64,000 bases of DNA from Heterodera schachtii. Taxonomy: Eukaryota > Nematoda > Chromadorea > Rhabditida > Heteroderidae. Made by a program: the position numbers and the translations under genes. The DNA lies in NCBI GenBank assembly GCA_023374025.1, contig SIJG01000016.1:1598642-1662641 (forward strand), read 5' to 3'. This document shows positions 52,333 through 64,000 of this stretch, one piece after another. Within the stretch, counting starts at the first letter, position 1. Each line of letters begins with the position of its first letter. The notes below the pieces were generated by a model, which ran no database searches, was not told where the DNA came from, and saw nothing but the letters and a program-made list of their open reading frames with translations.

Positions 52333-52480
52333 ATGACGAAAATGAAAGATTTAGAATTTTTTGCAGTTAACGTGAGAGAGCTCGGCTTTTTGGAAAATCC
52401 CAGAGGATAAGAGAATTTTGACCCGGACCGGTTTTCGGGATTAAAGAAATCCCTTTTTCCAGCAGAACTTATCCGGCCTA
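52333..52480. repeat. GAGAGCTCGGCTTTTTGG repeat
   Basis: Shared with 12333-12480 (diverged) and with 63880-64000 (identical by eye from GGAAAATCCCAGAGG to the window end). It marks the right edge of the segmental duplication. Confidence 0.8.
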
Positions 52481-52853
52481 AAAATTTTGATTTGCATCTG
52501 TTTCTCCAACACATCAAGCGATATTTTTAGTCACCAATTAACAAAATGGCATTTTATCCGCTGATCAGAGATCATTCATCAATAATTGTGGGTTGATCAT
52601 CAAAATGCAACAACAATAATAACAAAAATTCCGAAATTGTTCAGACAACTATAACACGCTCAATTAATCTGATCATGCTTTACCAAACTGATATCAGTGG
52701 GAATGAAGGTGATCAAAAATTTTGAAAAATTTTCGACCAAAAAATGGTGGATGTTACAGTATAAAGAAAAGAAAAAGTATCAAACAACAACAACAGTTTT
52801 CATTCAAATGATCGACCATTTGTCATTATTTAACACATAATCAGACGCCCTTT
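52481..52853. other. Intergenic, no gene
   Basis: AT-rich, similar in its last 100 bp (GATCGACCATTTGTCATT ... AATCAGACGCCC) to the flank of the gene ending at 13157. Confidence 0.5.
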
Positions 52854-54664
52854 TCACTGCTCTTCTGACCCTTTTTTGCTGTTGGTTGGTGGTGGAGACA
52901 AAGGCCTAAAAATTCAATTCGAATTATTTTCACGAAACAAAATCCTATTTGGTAATGATTTAAATTTTGTAAATTTTTCGAATTTTTTTCCCGTTGTTAT
53001 CCACTGCTTTTTTGGTTTTTTGCCGAAAATTGACCCTCCCCCTCCGCGGAGCAAGCAGGACAAAACGTCGTCATGCCAAAAAGCGCCGAAAAATTCCAAA
53101 AAATTTACTTAATTCGAAACAAGTTTCTTCTTAAAATTTTCTTTCTTTGTTAGTAAATTTTTCGGAATTTTTTAGCGCTTTTTGGCATGACGACGTTTTG
53201 TCCCGACGACGTTTTGGGGTCCTCCAACCCCCCCCCCCCCCATCGCCGTCCATATTCTATGGCATTTACTCACCCAATGCAATTTTGGAAGCCACCCAAA
53301 TTAAAAAAGACAATGTTCAAATTGTCCGCCTCTTTCTTCTGCTGCTGTGGAACCGCCGCTGTCTTGTCAATAATTGGGCATCGCTCCATTATCCACCAAC
53401 GAATACAGGCAATAACGGAATGCTCCTTCAATGTCAGCATTTCTTTGGTCCGCTCATTCTCCAATTCAAATGGCACAATTTGCGTTGACTCGTGAAAAAT
53501 TAAGTCAATGGTGTAACTGACAGAAGTGCGGGCACAAGCAAAAACCTAAGCAAAATCACAAAAAAAAATGCCAAGATAAAAAAAAAGGGTTCCGCTCGGT
53601 TTTATGCGTCCCACGAATGAAACCATACTCAATTTATTATTTGCTCTATTCTTGCATTTATAAAATCGCGAGACTTTAACCTTTCGTTTGATACAATGAA
53701 AATAGGCATTGATTGACAAGGTAAGAAAAAAAAAGTTATTGCCAAGGCATAAAACCGACCAAAACCAAAAAAATTTATGAAAATGTTTGGCGCGACCTCC
53801 TTGAACTTGTTGACCCATTCAAAGTTTGTGAATGCCCTAAATTCAGAGCAACGCAATCGCTTCGGTTGGCCATCTTTTCTCGGCACGTGTAACCATTTGG
53901 CCAACGCTTCGCGGGCAGTTGCATTTGGCCCATCGTCAGCAATTCCACCGGGGAACAGAAGACCAGAATTGATTGCATTAATGTTGAGATCGGTGAGAAT
54001 TGTCGGTGAAGTGCGACGGCGCAAATTGTCCAAATGATCGTCATTAGGACAGCCCAAATGGCGAATATTTGTCGCAAAAATTGGCCAAATTTCGCTGGCC
54101 AAAACATCCCAAATTCGCTGGACGTCAATGGGCTTGTTATGTTCATCATATGAAGAATTCACAGTCAAATCCAATTTGGTGCCACTTCTGTCCCAAATTT
54201 GCTGGTTGCAACGGAGAAATTCGATGACAGAGTGATCAATGTACCTTGAAAAAGGGGGAAAATTGAAGGAATACAATCGCTTCCATTAAAATGTATTGGG
54301 ATTTGTATAGAAATGTTTGAATTACTTAATCCGAATGTGCTTAAAGCGGATTTTGTTAGGCAGCGGATGGTCCGGCATCGGAAATCCCTCAGATTTGCCT
54401 TCGACAAACAATTTTGGCATTTCAATGTCCTTGCAAATTTTGATTTTTCTCCAAAGCGTCAATTCCGTCGTTTTGCCATCAAAATGTGCGTCCACCAACG
54501 CATCAAAACGTGGCGAAAGCAATGCCATTTTGAGTCCGAGTTCAGGACGGTCAAATGATGGCAGAATGTCCATCCAAACGTCGCTACAAATCCAACTGAA
54601 AAACATGAAAAAATTGGGTAAATGAAAATTTTAATTTTTAAAAAATTCCTTGCCGTCGGTTCAT
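52854..54664 (-). CDS. Subfamily A F-box-like family protein with a GC-AG first intron
   Basis: Exons are 54654-54664, 54326-54595, 53797-54244, 53274-53545 and 52854-52905; total 1053 nt, 350 aa, open. The 11-nt first exon (ATGAACCGACG) is followed by GCAAGG, a GC donor, where relatives have GTAAGG. Blocks: WICSDVWMDILPSFDRPELG, YIDHSVIEFLRCNQQIWDR, TSPTILTDL, KWLHVPRKDGQPK, FELENERTKEMLTL, RWWIMERCPI. The tail PLSPPPTNSKKGSEEQ is close to that of the gene at 13157. Introns 3 and 4 are enlarged; intron 4 contains a palindromic element (53058-53203). Confidence 0.82.
53058..53203. mobile_element. Palindromic MITE in intron 4
   Basis: The left arm GGACAAAACGTCGTCATGCC continues to GCGCCGAAAAATTCC; the right arm GGAATTTTTTAGCGC continues to GGCATGACGACGTTTTGTCC. 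The arms are about 60 bp, with a short AT-rich loop. Extra CGACGACGTTTTGGGG follows outside. Target duplication unclear. Confidence 0.78.
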
Positions 54665-55459
54665 TTTGGTGGCTCAATTAGCACAATTTGGACGGTTTTC
54701 CAATTAATTTGTGTGTCACAAAGGGCAAATAAAACTGTGTCAACTTAAAACATAGACAATTAGGAAAAATGAGAGAGTAAAAAGAATACAAAAACATATT
54801 ATAACAAGGAGAAGGATGGAATTCGTACGGGGGTGGAGGCTTTATTTGAGGGAGGGGGGCTTTAATTCAGTGGGGGTGAGCTATATATATTATAGGAAAT
54901 ACGATAATTCAATGACAAAACGGAATTTTTAATTTGAAAAAAGGGCAGTTTTATCTTTTAAACATTAGCGTATGTTTGAGTACCGGTGGTGAAAATGAAA
55001 GTGTCAATGATTTGGCGAGATTTTAAGATTTAAGTTCCAATAAAAATAATGCAGAATTGGTTAAGTATTTCTGTAGATTGAGTCCCAGTGAGAACATCTC
55101 GAACCCATCCATCAAAAGCTGTTCAACCTAAAGACGTACTTTCTTAATGAGGAGCATCCAAACCGCACGATTAGTGGGGTCCACTGCGTTTCGGCGCCAG
55201 CCCAAGTTATTGGACTATAAATTTTTTCTTTGTAAACCAAATCTAACATTCTTGGTATCATTCGAAAGCTTAACATGTTTAGAAGCGAAAAAGTCGAAAT
55301 TTCCTGAGTTTTTTCTGAATAATTTTTTTACAATCGCCCAACAAAAAAAAGCCAATAAAATAAATGTTTTATATAATTGAAACGAAAGAATTAACAAAAG
55401 CATTTCAGAGAGAAAAAGCACAACAAAATGAGACCGATCATTTCTCAAAATACAATTAA
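54665..55459. other. 5' flank of one A gene and 3' flank of the next
   Basis: 54700-54800 resembles 15050-15180. 54826-54890 is a G-rich GGCTTTATTTGAGGG stretch like that in the intron at 37780-37880. 55188-55360 shares GTTTCGGCGCCAGC and ATTCGAAAGCTTAA with 30800-31080 inverted. No gene. Confidence 0.5.
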
Positions 55460-56843
55460 TTAATTTCCGTTGCTTTGATCCGCTTTTTCTTTTTCTTCTT
55501 CCGCTGGTGACGACAATGGCCTAAAATTAATTAATTTGACAATAAAACATTGCTGTTGCTGCTCACCCAATGCAATTACTGCCGCCGCCCCAAAAAATAA
55601 ATTGGATATTGTTCAAATTGGCATCCAAATTTTGGCGGGTTTTCCACTTGATTCGTCGCCGTCTCCCCAAAACTAATTGGACATCGCTTCAATAGCAAAT
55701 CAACAACATCATAACGTGACAGTGTCAGCTTTTCTTTGGTCCGTTCATTCACCAATTCAAATTGTTCAATTGGCGTTGTTTCCACAGGCATAAAAAGTTG
55801 AATATTGAAACTGACAGAAGTGGTGGCATGGCGAAATGTCTAAACAAAATTGGTAAACAAAAAACAATTAACAAAAATATGTGGCGGGGCCACCTCTTTG
55901 AAGTTGTTGACCCATTCCAGATTTGATGGATCCAAAAGACGAAATCGCTTCGGTTGGCCATTTTTGCTCGGAGTGTGCAACCATTTGGACAATGCCTGGC
56001 CAGCAGTTGTATTTGGCTCATCGTCAGCAATTCCACCGGGTAACAGACGACCAGAATCGATTGAATTCAATTGATCAAGATCAGTAAGAATTGTTGGTGA
56101 AGTGTGACGACGCAAATTGTCCAAATGATCACCATCAGAAAAGTACAAATGGCGGATGTTTGTGGCAAAAACGGGCCAAATTTCATGGACAAAAACATCC
56201 CAAATTGGCTGGGCATTTGCACAAAACAACTTCAATTTGGTGCCCATTCTGTCCCAAATTTGCTTGTTCGAACGGAGAAATGCAATGACAGAATGGTCAA
56301 TGTACCTAAAGAAATTTATTAAAATAAGCCTTACACAAAGTTTAAAATTACACAATCCGAAGGTCTTTAATGCGTATTTTGGTGGGCAGCGGACGGTCCG
56401 GCATCGGAAATTGCACAAAAATGCCATTGATCCATACAGACATTTTCGCTTTTGGCCCTTTGTCTTTGCGAATTTCGATGGCTCTCCAAAGCGTCAATTC
56501 GCTTTTTCCGTCGAAATGTTTGTCCACCAAACAATCGAACCGGTCAGAAAGCAATGCCATTTTGAGTCCGAGTTGGGCATGGTCAAATGATGGGAGAATG
56601 TCCATCCACACGTCGCCACAAATCCAACTGAAATGCATGCGTAAAAATTAGTTAAATGAGATATTGGCACTTTTTGCAGTTTAAAAGGCCCAATGAAATA
56701 AAACAAAAGTGGGGAGTAAGTCTTAAAATATTGCAAATCAAAAGTCTGAAACCCGTACTGCGATTTGTTATGAATTTCTGATTTTCACAGTACGAGTTGA
56801 GTTGATAAATTCCTCACATTTTTTTCTTTAATTGTCGGTTCAT
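55460..56843 (-). pseudogene. Second copy of the first A gene, frameshifted in exon 4
   Basis: Exons are 56833-56843 (donor AT as in copy 1), 56352-56627, 55894-56305, 55567-55839 and 55460-55520. Exons 1-3 are identical to those at 330-1696 by translation. Exon 4 is one nt longer (55625-55645, AAATTTTGGCGGG), shifting frame after ETATNQVEN. Exon 5 differs entirely from copy 1: PLSSPAEEEKEKADQSNGN. The frameshift lies exactly at the edge of the duplication, so a recombination scar or misassembly is possible. Confidence 0.8.
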
Positions 56844-57565
56844 TTTGCGTAAATTAACAGCACACAATTATTGTCGTAATTTGTGATTGCGAAAAATGAT
56901 TTAACTAAACTAAACAAATTTTATTTATGTTGTGAAGAAAATAAGCAAAAATAATCAAATATTTTTTATTTTTCAATTTGGTCGCTATAAAATATAAATT
57001 TTAAGCAGGAAAAACACCTCAGTTGATTTTGTTTTGGGCCAAGGACCACTGTTTTCAACAATATTACTTATTTTCAAAAAATTATATGGGAAGGGGTCGA
57101 AAGAAGAAATTTTTTAAAACTAATTTGTAAGTTGATTTTTGTATTAGATTTTGATCAAAAAAATTTTTTGGCTAAAATTTTGAAAACCTAAAGGAATAAA
57201 TGTACCGAATGTGGGGGAAATTTCGTTTGGTGTGAAACGGAGAAAAAAATCAACCTGAAAATATAATATTTCGGCAAAATGTCGCCAATTAAAAAAATGA
57301 ACATAATGCCATAATATTCATAAAATGATTAAATTCAAAAATCTTTTTGAAATGGTCTTTGCATTTTTCGAAAAATTCGGCGTAAAATCTAATTTAATGC
57401 ATACAATGTCATAACCCTACTGATCATGATTCTGGCTGGCATTTCGAATTCCGGCCAATTATCGAATCCCCGACTAAGAAAAGCAATAAAATTGGTTTGA
57501 GCAATTTTGAGTTTTGGGGCCTCCGATAAAAATTTATACAAATTCCAATTGACCATCTCAAAAAT

Positions 57566-57600
57566 GATCGGCCATTTTCAAGTATATTGAGCAAAAATTC
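57566..57600. other. Empty site of the LINE
   Basis: 35 nt beginning GATCGGCCATTTTCAAG lie exactly where copy 1 has 3694 bp of LINE. Flanks are CATCTCAAAAAT on the left and TAAAGCAATCAGAC on the right. Confidence 0.88.
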
Positions 57601-57675
57601 TAAAGCAATCAGACAAATAAATGTGTAAGAAGCAACAAAGCATAAAATCAAATTCCGTTGGTTGTTGTTGCTCAC

Positions 57676-57887
57676 CCAATGTTATGATTGCCACGCCATA
57701 ATTGAAATTTGACATTGTTCAAATAATTATTGTCCCAATTGTCGTCGTTTTCCCACTGAATCGTCGCCGTCTCCCCAACAATTATTGGACACCGTTTCAA
57801 CAGCCAATTACACTCGGATTTTTTCCACAGTGTCAGCTTTTCTTGGGTTGATTTGTTCACCAATTCAAGTGGCTCAACAGTTGGCAT
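57676..57887 (-). pseudogene. Orphan exon-4 fragment, second copy
   Basis: Same protein as 6187-6398 (EPLELVNKSTQEKLTL, KRCPIIVGE, HNIG). No exon 5 follows even without the LINE, so the gene was already a fragment before the duplication. Confidence 0.8.
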
Positions 57888-59302
57888 TGATAAGTTTTTA
57901 TCAAATGGAAGGCTTTTTATGTAAAACAATAACCAAAAACTCCCAAAATTTTAAATAAAATTTTTTTGTCACTTTCGGACGGAAAGCTTTGATTTATAAT
58001 TGACACAAATAAATAAAAGCAAATTGAAGAAATAAGTTTTAATTGAATTTTTTTATCTTCTACCAATTTTTCATATTATTACAAAGCGCCTAATTTAGAC
58101 CATTCTTAATTATGAATTATATTGAATCTGTTATCAAAGTGATTATTTTTTGGAGTGATTAATTTTATTATTTCAAGTGACCGATGTATTTTCAAGTTAT
58201 GATAAATTGTTTTAAAATACATTAGTATTATAATTTATAAATTAGGGGGTCTTTTTAGGCGTTTCTAAGCATTTAATTGATTTTTTCAAACATTGGTTTG
58301 CGTTTTAAAATTTAAAAAAACCCAGGTCATGGCCTGGATCAGGTCTTGAGGAGCCTGGATTTTTGTCCAGGTCCAGGCTTTTTCCAAAATACCAATCTCT
58401 AATTTCCACATTTTTTTTTTGTTTTTAGGAGGGCCGGTAGTGCCATTAAGCGCCACAGGCGAAAAATTTAGGGATTGTAATTTTGTTAAAGAAATAACCA
58501 AATTTTTCAAAAAATTGTTATATTCAAAATAAGTGACATTTGCAAAAAAGAAAATGAGCGCAAACAAATCAAATTCCAATTGGTGAGATCATCAAAATTA
58601 ATTTTCGTTGCTTTCATTCGTCCGCTTTTTCTTTTGGTGTCAACACAGAAGACCCACAGACAAAAGACCCACTCGCAAAATACCCACTCTCAAAAGACCC
58701 ACAGACAAAAGACCCACGCCGACAGAAGACCCACGGACAAAAGACCCACAACTTTTTTTTTTATAATTCCTAATTAATTGATTTTTAATCCCTTAATTTC
58801 AGTTTAATGTGGGATGGTTTGAATTTTTGAAAAAAATTCCTAACCCTAAAATTTTTAAAAATATTAATACATGAATTAGTTAATTCCATAATTGATACCT
58901 CCTATTTATCATTTACTGAAAAATATAATTGCCAAAAATAATTTTTTAAATTTTTTTCACGCTTAATTTGCCCATGAAATTTTTATTTACACATTTGATA
59001 TTTTGCCCAAAAAATTTAGATATTTTGAGGGACGTATTTTTCAAAAAAAAATCCATCTTTAGGGGGTGTATTTTTCGAAATTTTTGTGAAAATGCCGAAG
59101 TATGGACAACAGGGATGGCACGGAATTCCGACTTCCGACATTTTTGGGGTCGGAATTCCGACTTCCGAAAATTTTTGGGCCCTCGGAATTCCGACTTCCG
59201 ACTTCCGAAATTTTTTGGGCCCTCGGAATTCCGACTTCCGACTTCCGAAATTTTTCATAAAAAGTCTTAATTTTTCGGAATTTTTTTTGAGTTTTTTTTA
59301 AA

Positions 59303-59892
59303 AGCACTCAAGACATTTTAAATAATTTTCTAGGGTAATTTGTGGCGGTGATCACGAATATGACCTTTATTTTGCGAAATTCCGAACCCCGAACCCTAAT
59401 TCGAACAAAATTTATAAATTAAATGAAAAACAAAATTTTTAGCGGTTTTCGAGGTTGCTGAACACGGTTATGAACATTTTCGCAAAAGGGAGCATGCGAA
59501 GACGGAGCAAGTAGTGGGGCGAGACGGAGGGCGGAGGAAAAAGTCTGACGAGCGCCACAGGCGGTTGACTGCGGGGGCCCGAAGGGCCCCCGCCAATCAG
59601 TCAACCGCCTGCGGATCACGCGCGGACTTCTTCCGTAGCCCGTAGTCTCGCCCCACCTACTGGCCGCCGTAGTCGAGTGTGCGGCGGTTTTTTAGCGCAA
59701 TAAGCTAAATTCAATCTTTTATATTTGACGTTCTTTTAAAAACCCCTAAAAATTTGTTTTTCTTTAATTTATAAATTTAAAATTTTGTTCGAATTAGGGT
59801 TCGGGGTTCGGAATTTTGCAAAATAAAGGTCATATTCGTGATCAGCGCCACAAATTACCCTAGAAAAATTATTTAAAATGTCTTTTAGTGCT
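59303..59892. mobile_element. Foldback with GC cassette, second copy
   Basis: Counterpart of 7815-8404. The cassette at about 59490-59684 differs from the others in GGAGGAAAAAG against GGAGGAAGCAG. Confidence 0.82.
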
Positions 59893-60974
59893 TTTTATAG
59901 TGCGGTCATTTGAGTCCCAGCTGAGTTTGGCACCCCAATTCCGGCACTTTTTCAGCCTGAAAAGGGCAAGCGCGCCCCTAATTCTATTTTTCCAACCCAT
60001 TTCGAACCTTTTTACATCGATTCTGACCGTTTTTAAGCATTTTTGAGTTTGGGGACTATGATCAATATTTTCCGCCCAATAAACTGCAAAAGTGCCGAAA
60101 ATTGTATCATTTAAAAATTTCTCACATTTTTTTCTTTAAACGTCGGTTCATTTTGCGGTAATTCGCAGCTCAATGTTGTCTTACTTTGTGATTGCGAAAA
60201 ATGATGTTAACTAAACTAAAAAATTTTTTATTTATGCATTGTTTTCACTATACTTTTGCAATATAATTTTCAAAAAATTTTATGGAAAGGGTCCACCGGA
60301 GAAATTTTTTAAAAGTAAGTTAATTTTTATAACAGATTTCGACCAAAATAAGTCTTGGCTAAAATTTTGAAAATCCAAGTGAATATGTGGGCAGAAGGTG
60401 GAAAAATTTTGAATGGTATGAAAATAAGAAAAAAATTCATCCTGAAAATGAAATTTTTTCTTCAAAAAGTCGCCAAATAAAAAAGTGAGCTTTATGCCAA
60501 AACTACATTTTTTGAATTTTTCCTTAAAAGCAATTAAATAAATTCCAAAAAAAATATGGGCCAGCGGCGGATTTGTTAATAAATTTTAATCTTAGAAGTC
60601 ATAAATAGGGCCCGGATTCTTATGTTTTTGCTTATTTTTTTCTTTATTTAAGGACTTATTTTGGACTTTTTCTCGCTTAAAATCCGAGCCCTAGTCATAA
60701 ATGTACAGAAAATAGAAACTAAAGAAATTTCTAAGGAATAAAAAGTCACAAAAATAAATATTTAAATTTTGAATTTTTTTTTGTCGAATCCGGACCCGGA
60801 TTTGAACGCAAAGTCGAAAATAATTTTTTTTTTTTTTCATTGATTGATTTGTATTTTGCTCTTTCATTTTTTCTAACAGTCTCGTTTTAAGTTACATAAC
60901 AACAGATTTTTGCCCTTTTGACACACCAATCAATTGGAAAAAGGGAAAAGTGTGCTGATTATTGAACCATCAAA

Positions 60975-62450
60975 ATGAACAGACGGTAAGAAATTTTTTT
61001 TTATAAATTACAAATTTTCGTTTACCCAATTCTTTTTTCATGTTTCAGTTGGATTTGTAGCGACGTTTGGATGCACATTCTTCCATCTTTTGATCGTCCC
61101 AAACTCGGACTCAAAATGGCATTGCTTTCTTATCGTTTCGATGCTTTGGTTGACACGCATTTTGATGGCAAAACGGAATTGACAATTTGGAAAGAGATTA
61201 AAATTCGAAAGGACATGGAGGACGAGGAAATTGGACAAAAAGCGAAACTGTCTGTTTTGATCGATGGCATTTTTGTGGCATTTCCGATGCCCGACCATCC
61301 GTTGCCAAACAAAATTCGCTTTCTTTTCCTTTTGATTGAGTAACTTTCAATTTTTTTTGTTTATATTAATGCATATTTTATGTTTCTTCAGATACATTGA
61401 CTATTCCATCATTGAATTTCTTCGTTCCAACCAGCACATTTGGGAAAGAAGTGGCATCAAATTGAAATTATTTGTGTGTGCAAACAAAAAGGAAGATGAG
61501 CAGCCGATTTGGAATGCTTTTGTCCCTGAAATTTGGCCAATTATTTCGACAAGAATTCGCCATTTGCGCTTTACCGATGGCGACCATTTGGACAAATTGC
61601 GTCGCCGCATTTCACCGACAATTCTCACCGATCTCATTCATCTGAATGCAATCAATTCTGGTGGTCTGTTCCCTGATGGAATTGCTGACGATGGGCCAAA
61701 TGCAACTGCTGGCCAAGCGTTGACAAAATGGTTGCACACTCCGGGCAAAGATGGACAACCGAAGGAATTGTATCGCAATAATTTTTTTGGTCAATTGAAT
61801 CTCGAATGGCTCAACAATTTCAAAGAGGTGGCCGAACACATTTTCGTTTATTTATTTTTTTGTTTTATTAATTTTGTTTAGACATTTCGCCGTGCCACCA
61901 CTTCAGTCGCTTACAATATTTGGTTTAATTTATATTTGGTCAACATGCAAATTGAACAATTTGAATTGGTGAACGAACGGACAAATAATGAGAAGCTGAG
62001 ACTGATGAAGAAAGATGGCGGTGCTGAATTCCTTAGTGCTTGGCTGTTGGAGAGAAGCCCAATTCTTGCGGAGACGGCGACCGTTCAATGGAAAGACGAC
62101 GAAAATTTGGACCATTTAAACCGAATTTACTTCAGTCTTTATGGAAATTGTATTGGGTGAGCGGAAAGAAGGCTTTACTTTTGAATAGAGCACGGACAGG
62201 AGGATACGGTATTGCCCCTGCTGTACAGTACTTTCCCAGAATCTTGTCAGTGCCATGGGTTCCTATTAAAACAGTTTTTCGCTCTGTCCTGTTGGTCAAT
62301 CTCGAAACCCTGCTGGTCCGAGCTTTTTCGAAATTCGGGCTCTATTTTCACAAAAAATGTTCATCCATTCCAAATTTTGCTTAATTTAGGCCGCTGTCTC
62401 CGCCAGGTCAAAGTGATGAAAAAATGCTCTCTTCCTGGGCCCAGCAGTGA
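60975..62450 (+). CDS. Subfamily A F-box-like family protein, complete, second copy
   Basis: Exons are 60975-60985, 61049-61339, 61392-61827, 61882-62156 and 62390-62450; 1074 nt, 357 aa. Differs from 9484-10956 by a 3-nt insertion in exon 4 (TNNEKL), an Arg-to-His change (PDHPLP), an Asp-to-Glu change (IWERSG) and a base in the first donor (GTAAGA). All changes keep the frame. The 43 bases before the ATG are identical to copy 1. Confidence 0.85.
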
Positions 62451-62787
62451 TCAGCGGAAGAATAAGAAGTGATCATTTGAGAAATGAAGATTAAAATGAT
62501 ATTTTGTTTGCTCTGAACTGCTCTCTTTCGTTCGAACGCATTTTTAGATAAAAAATTTTATGCATATCATTGGATTAAATTTTATGATCAAATTTTATGG
62601 CGCTGTGCTAAACATAGCGTATGACAATGACTGTATTGCATTTTTTTAAACATTTGGTTTTGTTAAAGTCCATGTGCTCTTTGCACTTTTGTGTGTGTCG
62701 TGGTGGTCGCCACTGTCGCGGGCGGGAGGCCGGCGTACGCGCCCGCTAAAATGTTCAATTGATTCGACGACCACCGATAAACGGCGT

Positions 62788-63772
62788 CAGCGATTTGGGA
62801 TGTTTTGGCCCGTCAAATCTGGCCAATTTTTGCTACCAACATTCGCGATTTGTACTTTCCTTACGGCAATCATTTGGACAATTTGCGCCGTCGCATTTCA
62901 CCGACACTTCTCACTGATCTTGATCAATTGAATTCAATCAAATCTGATGTTTTGTGCCCCGGTGTGAACGCTGATGATGGGCCAAATGCAACTGCTGGCC
63001 AAGCTTTGGCCAAATGGTTACACAAGCCGAGAAAAGATCGTCAACCGAAGCAATTGTCTTGCATTGAATTTAGGGCATTCACAAACTTTGAATGGGTCAA
63101 CAATTTCAAGGAGGTCGCGCCACACATTTTCTAAAATGTTTTTGCTTTTTACATTACATTTTGAATTTGTTTAGATTTTTGTCCGTGCCCTCACTTCTGT
63201 CAGTTACACAATTCGTTTCATTTTTCACGTGTCAACGCCAATTGTGCCATTTGAATTGGTGAATGAACAGACCAAAGAAAAGCTGACATTGATGATGGAA
63301 GAATCCGTTTATGGCTCTTTTCGATGGTGGATAATGCAGCGATGCTCAATTACTGGCGAGGAGAATGATGATGAATATTTGGCAGAAAAATTGAACCATA
63401 TCTTATTTTGTTTGCGTGGGTTCCAAAATTGCATTGGGTAAGTGTAATTAGAGATTGCGTACGGGTCAGACCCGTAGTCCGTATTTTTTTGGGCCGACAC
63501 GGATTTATTCGGAGTACGGAATTTACGGATTTTTAGTACGTATTGGTGCTTAGTCCGTAGTCCTGGTCCTGATCCGTATTTTCTCAAAATCACGCTCTTT
63601 ACTAAGAAGCATTGTTTAGTCATCAATGGCATTTGCCATTGTTAAATCCCATTTTTCATCGAATTAAATTGCATTTTAATTTAGGCCATTGTCTCCACCA
63701 GCAGCTGATAAAAGTGACGAAATTGTGTGCTCGAGTGCCGCGGGGCCAAGCAGTGATCAGCGCAATGAATGA
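62788..63772 (+). pseudogene. Headless subfamily A gene, second copy with intact last exon
   Basis: Exon 3 part 62788-63113, exon 4 63175-63437 and exon 5 63685-63772 (PLSPPAADKSDEIVCSSAAG to a TGA). It keeps the 43 bp, including the exon 5 acceptor, that are deleted in the copy at 11294. It still lacks exons 1, 2 and the start of exon 3, replaced by the GC-rich junction sequence, so it is a pseudogene. Confidence 0.84.
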
Positions 63773-63879
63773 ATGAAAGGATTATTATTTGAGAAATGAT
63801 CGATCGATCCGTTTTGGATTTTACAATTGAAATAGGAATTTATTTGTGTATTTATATTTGTGTGAAATGAAAGATTTGA

Positions 63880-64000
63880 ATTTTCTGCATTTAACGTGAG
63901 AGAGAGCTCGGCTTTTTGGAAAATCCCAGAGGATAAGAGAATTTTGACCCGGACCGGTTTTCGGGATTAAAGAAATCCCTTTTTCCAGCAGAACTTATCC
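63880..64000. repeat. GAGAGCTCGGCTTTTTGG repeat at the window end
   Basis: Up to about 63925 it follows 12333-12390. From GGAAAATCCC onward it follows 52385-52472 instead (CCAGAGGATAAGAGAATTTT, CCAGCAGAACTTATCC). The sequence runs off the window. Confidence 0.8.

Larger units (their letters stand above)
55648..63925. repeat. Segmental duplication, copy 2 (without the LINE)
   Basis: Counterpart of 501-12390. It repeats, in order, the first A gene, the exon-4 fragment, the CCTGGA end (about 58310), the minisatellite (about 58643), the GGAATTCC array (about 59108-59258), the foldback with GC cassette, the relict 5' end (about 60140), the complete A gene and the headless A gene. Small differences include a 3-nt insertion (NNEKL) and a few substitutions. 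Confidence 0.9.

Noticed and set aside
58968..59307. Four overlapping RNSDFR/SEVGIP ORFs (also at 7480-7819)
   Set aside because: Products of the GGAATTCCGACTTCCG array.
1..64000. Operons or spliced-leader gene clusters
   Set aside because: Genes lie on both strands with wide, repeat-filled gaps; no leader gene or short intercistronic spacing was seen.

Overview
Organism. The window is eukaryotic: AT-rich, with genes of five short exons joined by small GT-AG introns, a non-LTR retrotransposon and many foldback transposons. The dominant protein family has an N-terminal block of the type W-I-C-S-D-V-W-M-D-I-L-P. It resembles, from memory and unchecked, large uncharacterised paralogue families with an F-box-like N-terminus in plant-parasitic cyst nematodes (Heterodera/Globodera). 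The cyst-nematode assignment and the F-box reading are inference.

Gene content. Nearly every protein gene is a member, broken member or fragment of one family with two subfamilies. Subfamily A (about 350-370 aa) has a start-codon exon of only 11 nt, exon 2 (F-box-like block), exon 3 (YIDxS...IWP...RISPTxLTDL...KWLHTP), exon 4 (FELVNERTxEKLTL...KRCPI...CIG) and a short variable exon 5 (usually PLSPPAEE...). Subfamily B (343-384 aa) has the same intron phases (2, 2, 0, 2) and equivalent blocks, but starts MSDN/MSSEN and ends LLDA. By my splicing, complete open A genes lie at 330-1696 (-), 9484-10956 (+), 13157-15014 (-), 24521-26261 (+), 29321-30601 (-), 52854-54664 (-) and 60975-62450 (+). Complete B genes lie at 32539-33819 (+), 43191-44570 (-) and 48626-50265 (-). 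At least twelve further loci are frameshifted, truncated, chimeric or transposon-hit.

Layout. 0.5-12.4 kb is a segment that recurs nearly identically at 55.6-63.9 kb. The first copy carries a 5'-truncated CR1/Jockey-like LINE (2418-6111) that the second copy lacks. 13-20 kb holds two A genes, a 30-bp minisatellite and nested foldback elements. 20-24 kb is a scrapyard of subfamily B promoters, a B/A chimera and MITEs. 24-31 kb holds three A genes. 32-50 kb mixes B genes with A pseudogenes and many small transposons, several with clean 8-bp target duplications. 51-52.5 kb is an inversion junction between gene fragments. 52.8-54.7 kb is an A gene with a GC-AG intron. 55.5-64 kb is the second copy of the opening segment.

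Working together. If the F-box reading is right, the proteins would be substrate adaptors of SCF ubiquitin ligases with a diversified C-terminal region. The locus looks like a birth-and-death array reshuffled by duplication, inversion and transposons. No tRNA, rRNA, CRISPR, spliced leader or operon was recognised.
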